From contig JAURQA010000096.1 in the NCBI GenBank assembly GCA_030836345.1, positions 1 through 18,650 on the forward strand: a stretch of DNA of 18,650 nt, in the 5' to 3' direction. The stretch is from Bacteroidota bacterium. GTDB taxonomy: Bacteria > Bacteroidota > Bacteroidia > NS11-12g > UBA955. The notes beneath the pieces were generated by a model, which searched no databases, was not told where the DNA came from, and saw only the letters and a program-made list of their open reading frames with translations. A program made the translations under genes and the position numbers. Below are positions 1-5,509 of the stretch, in pieces; positions within the stretch are counted from its first letter, which is position 1, and each line of letters starts with the position of its first letter.

Positions 1-1
1 A

Positions 2-2479
2 TATATTTTAGATTTAAAAACGCCGCTCAAGGTCTCTGGAACCTTCTTTACAGGAGTTAGACAATTGAGCACAACCAATGTGGCTTTTGGATATCAACCA
101 GAAAACCCAGTGAGGCCAAATACCTTTTTATATGCCTTTCCAAAAGGCGATACGACTTGGATAGATTTTGCACCAAACTCTCCCTTTCGGTTCCTTATCG
201 AACCACGAATTCAAGCAGATACCGATTTGGTTGTAAGTCAAATCATTCTGCCCTCAGATACGTTTAATACCAGCGTAGATACCTCCTTTTATCCAGAGTG
301 TGTAGTGAAAAACATAGGCGTTCACGATGTAACTACTCCCTTTAAGGTGCGTTGCATTATGCAATATTTTGGAACGGTTTTCTATGACGAGACTGTGACA
401 GATACTTTGTATTCCGGAGGCAGTAAAAGCATTGTCTTTAATAAAAAAATACTCCCCTTTATTAAAGGGATGAATCAAGTACAATTTATTGTATCCCACC
501 CAAGCGATCAGGTAAATGATAACGACACCATGGGGAAAACTATGTTTGTTGGGTTAACCAAAGATGTAGGATTTAATACGGTTTACGAGCCTTTAGACAA
601 TATTATTTTAAAACATCAAATCGACACCATTGGCCCCTTGTGCGTTTTTGGAAACTACGGTTTTGATCAAACACCAACGTTTAATATACGATGCGAAATG
701 AAACGAGGAGATACCGTTTTGTACAATGAGACCATAACTAGCTCTTTTGCACCGAATGAAACCCGGTTTCTTATTTTCCCTACCTATCGATGCACAGATA
801 CAGGAAGTCTAAAAGTGCGCTTTATTTCTGAAATGCCGGGAGATATTTATTTACCTAACGATACCGTTGTAAGAAATGTCCGAATACTGAGATTAAGGGA
901 CTTGGTTATGCTTGAAGAAGGAATTCCTACTTCATCATCATTTTACACCCCTAATGTACCATTTGTCCCCCAAGGAAAAATCCAAAACCAAGGACTCATT
1001 GAGGAGTTTGACTCTGAACTTCGATTAGAGATTAACACCGTTTATTCAAATCAAACCTATAATGATACCGTTTTATATGATGCACGGGCAGATGAAATAA
1101 AAACAGTGCCTCTTAAAAGCTTTGTTCCCCATAAGAAGGGAATCTACCAAGCGGTATTTATTACCAAACATCCCGATGATGAGTACCCAGAGAATGATTC
1201 TTTATCCTATACCTTTAATGTGGGCCATCCGTATGATTACAAGGTAAATAGCATTGATTTTCCTGAAGATAAAGAAACGTTTACAAAATCCCCAGGAGCT
1301 TTCTTGGCGCCCAAAGCTACGTTTAAAAATGAAGGGTTTAATTCCCCTCCTGGACTGGTCCCTATTATATGTGAAATATGGAAAAATAGTACTCGCGTTT
1401 ATTACGATATCAAATCAACCAATTTAGATACCAGCGAACTTTTACCCATCACCTTTCCCAATACCTTTGATTTGGGCCAAGCAGGTAAGTACACCATGCG
1501 GTGCATGACCAACTTTAATGCTGATTTAAATAGACCGAATGATACGCTGGAAATTGAATTTACGGTCAAAATAGGCGAGGATGCCCAAGTGGTTAGTATA
1601 GATTCGCCAAGCACAGCTTATGCCCGCATTTCTAAGCAAATCTATAAGGCCTCGGTGCAGAACAATGGGTTTAACACCATGAATAATTTAACATTAGTTC
1701 TCGAGAAAAATGGACTATTTGAGGATAGTATAAGCTTAAATCTGGAGCCCTATGAAGAGAAGAAAGTTACTTTTACAAAAACCTACACTCCTCAGAATCC
1801 GGGCTTTGATATGATAAAAGTCTATTTTGCCTTTGAACCAGACTTGGATGTAGCCAATGATACTTTTACTAAAATTGTTTCTGTTCAAAAGAAATATGAT
1901 GGCGCAATTCGAATGAACAATGCGTTTTGTGCAGGCGTTTACACAGCAAATGAAGATAGCAGCAATGTTACTGTATTCGTTGAAAATTTCGGCATAGATA
2001 CAATTAAATCTGGAGCAGTTAAAATTGAAGTGGTAGAACCAGCTCAAGCACGTACTGTTTTTTCAGAGATTATTGAATTTACAAACCTTCTCCCTAAAAG
2101 TTCTGAAATGCTTGCCAGTTCAAAAAACATTCATTTCAATGCCGTTACCCAGTACGAGATTTATGCCAATTTAATGCCGGACACTTCTGATTTATTCCCA
2201 AAGAATGATTCTACTGGCTGTGCTATAACGGTAAATGTAAATAGTATTCAACCTCGGTGGGCACAAGCCATTAAGATTCATCCAAATCCAACATCTAATC
2301 TCATCCAATTCGATCATTTGCCTGAAGGTTGCATTGTTTCTCTATGGAATGCTCACGGCCAAAGGATCAAAAATAATGTTTCGGGAGATTATAATGTCAG
2401 TAAGATGAGTGCAGGGATATACCTCATCCGGGTTTTACACCAAAGGCAATTTGCTACCTTTAAATTAATAGTGGAATAG
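2..2479 (+). CDS. T9SS-exported multi-repeat (CARDB-like) protein, 3' part only
   Basis: This is the C-terminal 826 codons of a larger secreted protein. The frame is open from base 2, so the TTG at 65 is only an internal codon; the residues before it (reading ...VSGTFFTGVRQ) continue the domain. Numbering from base 65, residues 1-50 finish a beta-rich domain. Six repeats of about 110 residues follow (roughly 54-162, 167-276, 282-390, 393-502, 505-610, 613-730). Each opens with a D-x-x-V-like strand and closes with an N-D-T or N-D-S turn (VNDNDT, LPNDT, PENDS, RPNDT, VANDT, PKNDS), as in CARDB/Ig-like adhesion repeats. Residues 736-804 are a type A T9SS sorting domain (IHPNPTSN, then SAGIYLIRV and a terminal LIVE), which directs export through the type IX system and cell-surface attachment or release. 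Any catalytic domain would lie upstream, outside the window. It converges on msrB with a 4-base gap. Confidence 0.85.
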   Translation, partial: YILDLKTPLKVSGTFFTGVRQLSTTNVAFGYQPENPVRPNTFLYAFPKGDTTWIDFAPNSPFRFLIEPRIQADTDLVVSQIILPSDTFNTSVDTSFYPECVVKNIGVHDVTTPFKVRCIMQYFGTVFYDETVTDTLYSGGSKSIVFNKKILPFIKGMNQVQFIVSHPSDQVNDNDTMGKTMFVGLTKDVGFNTVYEPLDNIILKHQIDTIGPLCVFGNYGFDQTPTFNIRCEMKRGDTVLYNETITSSFAPNETRFLIFPTYRCTDTGSLKVRFISEMPGDIYLPNDTVVRNVRILRLRDLVMLEEGIPTSSSFYTPNVPFVPQGKIQNQGLIEEFDSELRLEINTVYSNQTYNDTVLYDARADEIKTVPLKSFVPHKKGIYQAVFITKHPDDEYPENDSLSYTFNVGHPYDYKVNSIDFPEDKETFTKSPGAFLAPKATFKNEGFNSPPGLVPIICEIWKNSTRVYYDIKSTNLDTSELLPITFPNTFDLGQAGKYTMRCMTNFNADLNRPNDTLEIEFTVKIGEDAQVVSIDSPSTAYARISKQIYKASVQNNGFNTMNNLTLVLEKNGLFEDSISLNLEPYEEKKVTFTKTYTPQNPGFDMIKVYFAFEPDLDVANDTFTKIVSVQKKYDGAIRMNNAFCAGVYTANEDSSNVTVFVENFGIDTIKSGAVKIEVVEPAQARTVFSEIIEFTNLLPKSSEMLASSKNIHFNAVTQYEIYANLMPDTSDLFPKNDSTGCAITVNVNSIQPRWAQAIKIHPNPTSNLIQFDHLPEGCIVSLWNAHGQRIKNNVSGDYNVSKMSAGIYLIRVLHQRQFATFKLIVE

Positions 2480-2490
2480 GTCTTTATTCC
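2473..2490. repeat. 6-bp inverted repeat spanning two convergent stop codons
   Basis: GGAATA (2473-2478) and TATTCC (2485-2490) are perfect complements separated by GGTCTT. The repeat covers the TAG of the plus-strand T9SS gene and the TAA of the minus-strand msrB; both proteins end in a GAA codon plus stop, which creates the symmetry. No T-run follows on either strand, so evidence for a bidirectional terminator is weak. Confidence 0.3.
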
Positions 2491-2999
2491 GAGGTGTTGA
2501 CATCTGCGTCTTCCTTTTTTATAAAACCAAGGCTCACGGAATTAATGCAATACCTCAGCCCGGTTGGTTGCCCAAAACCATCATTAAAAACATGCCCCAA
2601 ATGCCCTCCGCAATTTGCACAAACCACTTCTGTTCGAGTCATTCCCAGTGTTCGGTCCTGAATCTCTTTGATTGCATCACTCTTTATTCCCTGGTAAAAG
2701 CTTGGCCAACCACAGCCAGCATCAAACTTGGTTGAACTCTTAAATAATTCTGATCCACAGCCTTTACAAACATAGGTTCCAGTATCCCATAATTGATCAT
2801 ATGCTCCCGTATGAGGGCGCTCTGTTCCTTTTTGCCTCAGTACTCTATATTCATCTTCGCTTAGCTCTGCTTTCCAAGCAGAATCTGATTTTTCTACATT
2901 ATATGCCATGCTATCTTCTGTTTTTGTGCTACTCTGAGCGCCACAACTGCCAAGAAAAATGGCAATAATAGCTAAACTTGTTGTCTTTAAATTCCCCAT
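2484..2999 (-). CDS. msrB: Peptide-methionine (R)-S-oxide reductase, predicted lipoprotein
   Basis: MsrB reduces the R epimer of methionine sulfoxide in proteins and so repairs oxidative damage. The 171-residue product has the whole MsrB domain from about residue 42: the zinc pairs CKGC (78-81) and CANC (127-130), the GCGWPSF segment with Cys96 as candidate resolving cysteine, GGHLGHVF, and the catalytic Cys151 in RYCINS. The N-terminus is a lipoprotein signal peptide with lipobox LGSC, so mature protein should begin at Cys19 and sit in a membrane facing the periplasm. The residues after Cys19 (GAQSS) lack the K-D/E-rich surface-export signature, so an inward-facing location is inferred. The ATG at 2999 is well placed. 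It lies downstream of the arsC-like gene on the same strand, separated by 223 bases, so it may have its own promoter. Confidence 0.95.
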   Translation of the reverse strand: MGNLKTTSLAIIAIFLGSCGAQSSTKTEDSMAYNVEKSDSAWKAELSEDEYRVLRQKGTERPHTGAYDQLWDTGTYVCKGCGSELFKSSTKFDAGCGWPSFYQGIKSDAIKEIQDRTLGMTRTEVVCANCGGHLGHVFNDGFGQPTGLRYCINSVSLGFIKKEDADVNTSE

Positions 3000-3222
3000 A
3001 CTAAATTATGTGTTCTAGTTGATTTTCACAATATAATCTTTACAGCTTATGCTGCGAACCTAAAGGTTTTTTGGATAAACCATGCATTGATTGCTCTTTC
3101 GTTGAATAAATAAACACCCTTCCTTAACTTGATCTGCAAAATATCACCTCTAGAACTGTAAAGATACCCCTTTTCCAAAAATAACTAGACTAAGATGAAA
3201 GAGACAGGAGCACAAGAAGCCT
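3000..3222. other. Intergenic region upstream of msrB
   Basis: This 223-base stretch between the arsC-like stop and the msrB start holds no convincing gene. It is AT-rich, with scattered short T-runs. The only promoter-like element is a minus-strand TATTTTTG at 3183-3176, which fits TAnnTTTG. I see no good -33 TTG at the usual distance from it, and it would give a leader of about 170 bases. No terminator hairpin was found below the arsC-like gene. Confidence 0.4.
3176..3183 (-). promoter_or_regulatory. Possible -7 promoter box (TATTTTTG) for msrB
   Basis: Read on the minus strand, the bases match the Bacteroidota -7 consensus TAnnTTTG. The nearest upstream TTG (complement of 3213-3215) is 29 bases away, longer than the usual spacing, and the msrB start is about 180 bases downstream. 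A chance match in AT-rich DNA is likely. Confidence 0.2.
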
Positions 3223-3573
3223 TTAACTGTGCGCAATAAATTTGATGAGACTCTCTTCATCCCGCAGAATCAGAGCAAAATCAGAACCCACTGCAATGGG
3301 TCTTTGCAATAAAATTGGATGCTTAATAATGGCTTGAATCAATGCTTCTTCATTGAGCTCTTTGCCTTTGTAGATTTCTTTAAAAACAGCCTCTCCTTTC
3401 CGCAAAATATCGTCGACCGCATACTCACCTTTATCTAAAATCTCTTTTATCTGCTCCATAGATATTCCCTCTTTTAAATACTCATAGGTGGAATAACCCT
3501 TATCGTTTTCTGTGGCAAAGGCGCAGGCTTTCCTGCTTTTTCCACATCTATTGTTGTGATAAATCGTAATCAT
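3223..3573 (-). CDS. arsC: ArsC/Spx-family thioredoxin-fold reductase (arsenate reductase-like)
   Basis: This 116-residue protein has the fold and length of glutaredoxin-dependent arsenate reductases. Visible features: an N-terminal strand leading to Cys10 in NNRCGKSRKAC, with a second Cys at 17; Arg58 in DDILRKGE; HPILLQRPI with Arg91; and Arg104 in LILRDEE. Cys10 with the three arginines matches the catalytic Cys and anion-binding arginines of ArsC. The active site reads RCGKS rather than the common P-x-C-S-K-S, and no arsenic genes (arsR, arsB, acr3) are nearby. Real arsenate reduction is therefore uncertain, and a general thiol-redox role of the YffB type is possible. It starts 9 bases after the stop of the upstream helical gene, so the two are probably co-transcribed; msrB farther down suggests a redox theme. 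Confidence 0.8.
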   Translation of the reverse strand: MITIYHNNRCGKSRKACAFATENDKGYSTYEYLKEGISMEQIKEILDKGEYAVDDILRKGEAVFKEIYKGKELNEEALIQAIIKHPILLQRPIAVGSDFALILRDEESLIKFIAHS

Positions 3574-3582
3574 TACTCAAAG

Positions 3583-4053
3583 TTACAATGATTCCACTAT
3601 TTGAGTGTAGTCATGCTGAAGATCGGGGTGTAAGCTAGGAATGAGTTTTTTGATCTTTTGAACCTGACTGATATAAAGGTTACTCAATGCTGTATATGAC
3701 TTCCAGCTTACTTCTAGCTCATTCATTTTTTGGCAAAAGAAAATGAGGAGCTCAATTTTTGTTTCCTTTTTACCTGAATACCTGCAGCACTTGTTCACGT
3801 TACGCAATATTTTTCGAATGCTTTTTTTGGCAAAGTAAACCTGTTCTTTATTTACCAAATCAAAGGATTCGTCTATGCTCTCTTTTAACATAATGATATA
3901 CTCGGCTTCATTATCTGCATCAAAAAGCAAGTAGCTAAGCAATTCTTTATTGTCCTTTTTAAAGCGCGCTAAACGAGCTATAATTTCCTTTAGCTCTCCT
4001 ACATCTTTATGCTTTAGTTCATCCTTAATTAGTTTAAGAGGAGCACTTTCCAT
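3583..4053 (-). CDS. Conserved helical protein of unknown function (Bacteroidota type)
   Basis: The product is about 156 residues from the ATG at 4053 (MESAPLK...). A TTG at 4071 would add six residues, but the ATG gives a more natural N-terminus. The protein is charged, lysine-rich and predicted to be almost entirely alpha-helical, with no signal peptide and no membrane segment. Landmarks are ELKEIIARLARFKKDNKELL (helix with regularly spaced leucines), SYLLFDADNEAEYI, FAKKSIRKILRNVNKC and the C-terminal LHPDLQHDY. I recall similar short cytoplasmic proteins of unassigned function in other Bacteroidota but cannot name a domain with confidence. Its stop is 9 bases before the arsC-like start, implying co-transcription, and it is divergent from the lipoprotein gene at 4200. 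Function is unknown. Confidence 0.75.
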   Translation of the reverse strand: MESAPLKLIKDELKHKDVGELKEIIARLARFKKDNKELLSYLLFDADNEAEYIIMLKESIDESFDLVNKEQVYFAKKSIRKILRNVNKCCRYSGKKETKIELLIFFCQKMNELEVSWKSYTALSNLYISQVQKIKKLIPSLHPDLQHDYTQIVESL

Positions 4054-4171
4054 TAAGGCAAAAGTAAGCAATAGTTGGGCTCACAGACAATATTAAAACA
4101 ATGTTATCAAAACATTTTTTTGTTAATAAAAACGTAAAATTACAATAATCTTAACAACATTTTCTGCCACG

Positions 4172-4178
4172 TATTTTG
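4172..4178 (+). promoter_or_regulatory. Possible -7-like element for the lipoprotein gene
   Basis: TATTTTG lies 21 bases before the ATG at 4200. It resembles the Bacteroidota TAnnTTTG box but is one base short, and no TTG is seen at the normal -33 distance (the nearest is at 4120-4122). The 146-base divergent gap 4054-4199 is very A/T-rich and must hold the promoters for both flanking genes. Weak support only. Confidence 0.25.
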
Positions 4179-4199
4179 TATCGTAAAAGTATAAATAAA

Positions 4200-5444
4200 A
4201 TGAACAAATTACTATTCAAATCAATTTTCAGTATGATCGCATTAGGTGCTATTATTCTGTTTTCTTCTTGTGAAAAAGATCCTGATTCGGTTGTACCTGA
4301 TGTTGGGGTTCCGTTTACTCTTCAAGGCACTTACACATCAGACGTTAGAGTAACTTCCGACACCACTTGGACCATAAGTGGCCGTGTAATTATTGAAGAT
4401 GGCGCAACACTTACTATCGAGCCAGGCTCTATTCTTAAAGCTACAGGTGGTTTAGGAGCAAACGCTTCTTGTATTATCATTGCCAAAGGTGGAAAAATTA
4501 TGGCTGAAGGAACTGCTGCAAAGCCAATAATAATGACTTCAGTAGCGGATGGCATTAAATTAGGTGAAATAGGTAAAAGTAATTTAAATGAACAAACGAT
4601 TCAAGGTTTATGGGGAGGACTTCTTATTTGTGGTAAAGCACCTGCTTCACCATCAACAGGTACAACTGATAATGTAGAAGGTATTCCTGCTGATGTTACA
4701 GCTGCTAGTTTTGGAGGATCTGATCCTGCTGATAACAGTGGAGTAATTAAATATTTATCTATTCGTCATGGGGGTTCTGTACTAGGAGCTGGCAAAGAGA
4801 TCAACGGGTTGACATTGGCTGCTGTAGGAAACGGGACCGTAATTGAAAATATTGAAATTGTTGCTAATCTTGATGATGGTATTGAGTTCTTTGGTGGGAC
4901 AGTAAATGTAAAAAATGCTGTTGTAATGTACCAAGGAGACGATGCATTTGATGTTGATATGGCGTACTCAGGCACCATGGATAACTTCGTATATGTTGGA
5001 GGTGCTAATAGTGATCACGGAATGGAAATTGACGGACCTGAGGGTTCTCAAAATAATACTGGTGCCTTTACATTCAAAAATGGTGCATTAAGAGGTGATA
5101 TTGCAGAATATGCTGATTTCAGAGATGGAGCACAAGGAACAATTCAAGATTGTTACTGGTTCAACTTCAATGAAGGAGCTGACCTTGAAATTGATGATGT
5201 TGCTTCAAGCAATAATTACAAAGGTCGGACATTAAACTTTACAGGTAATGTAATTAACCCTCCTGCAGCAAAAACAATTGCTGATATTGTGTTTGATAAG
5301 TCTGGTACAACCCACGCTAGTGATTTCGCCACTGAATTTGCGAAAAACAATAGTATTGGAGCATCTAAACCTACTGGCTTCAAGAAATCTGCATTTGCTG
5401 GATGGTCTTTGTTTAGCACACTAGATGTATACAACGAGTTTTAA
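4200..5444 (+). CDS. Surface beta-helix lipoprotein paired with a TonB-dependent receptor
   Basis: The start is the ATG at 4200 (MNKLLFKSIF); an in-frame TTG at 4176 would add eight residues before a good signal peptide and is rejected. The signal peptide ends in lipobox FSSC, with lipid Cys24. The next residues, EKDPD, resemble the K-(D/E)2 lipoprotein export signal of Capnocytophaga and relatives, so display on the cell surface is likely. Residues about 40-145 begin with strand-rich turns (VIIEDGATLTIEPGSILKA, GGLWGGLLICG-like), and 160-390 form a right-handed beta-helix-like ladder, including KYLSIRHGG, LDDGIEFFGG, GDDAFDVD, SDHGMEIDG and GADLEIDD. Homologues are sometimes labelled 'multidrug transporter', which the sequence does not support. 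Acidic rung residues suggest Ca2+ binding (inference). Codon choice favours GCT/GGT/GGA, fitting high expression. It sits 65 bases before the receptor, with a hairpin terminator between. Ligand unknown. Confidence 0.8.
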   Translation: MNKLLFKSIFSMIALGAIILFSSCEKDPDSVVPDVGVPFTLQGTYTSDVRVTSDTTWTISGRVIIEDGATLTIEPGSILKATGGLGANASCIIIAKGGKIMAEGTAAKPIIMTSVADGIKLGEIGKSNLNEQTIQGLWGGLLICGKAPASPSTGTTDNVEGIPADVTAASFGGSDPADNSGVIKYLSIRHGGSVLGAGKEINGLTLAAVGNGTVIENIEIVANLDDGIEFFGGTVNVKNAVVMYQGDDAFDVDMAYSGTMDNFVYVGGANSDHGMEIDGPEGSQNNTGAFTFKNGALRGDIAEYADFRDGAQGTIQDCYWFNFNEGADLEIDDVASSNNYKGRTLNFTGNVINPPAAKTIADIVFDKSGTTHASDFATEFAKNNSIGASKPTGFKKSAFAGWSLFSTLDVYNEF

Positions 5445-5479
5445 GTAAGACTAATAATTATTAGTAGTAATAAATCAAT

Positions 5480-5509
5480 CCTCTGCTCACATCGTGGGCA
5501 GGGGTTTTT
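5480..5509 (+). terminator. Rho-independent terminator / candidate attenuator before the receptor
   Basis: Arms CCTCTGCTCAC (5480-5490) and GTGGGCAGGGG (5494-5504) form an 11-bp stem with two G-T wobbles and a three-base ATC loop, followed by TTTTT (5505-5509). The next bases are the receptor's first ATG (5510-5512). This is a textbook intrinsic terminator that ends most lipoprotein transcripts, while read-through or regulated anti-termination would allow receptor expression. In a read-through RNA the folded arm would lie only five bases from the first start codon and could also hinder translation. Confidence 0.85.

Noticed and set aside
65..67. TTG as start of the first gene
   Set aside because: The frame is open back to base 2 and the upstream residues continue the same domain, so the gene begins outside the window.
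1736..2047. Open frame on the minus strand inside the T9SS gene, and similar antisense frames elsewhere
   Set aside because: They lie wholly within well-supported genes, have low-complexity or biased composition and no recognisable domain.
4176..4199. TTG start adding eight residues to the beta-helix lipoprotein
   Set aside because: It overlaps the promoter-like TATTTTG and would place residues before a normal lipoprotein signal that begins at the ATG at 4200.
4200..5444. Calling the beta-helix protein a multidrug transporter, as some homologues are labelled
   Set aside because: It has a lipobox and beta-rich soluble body, and no membrane helices after the signal peptide.
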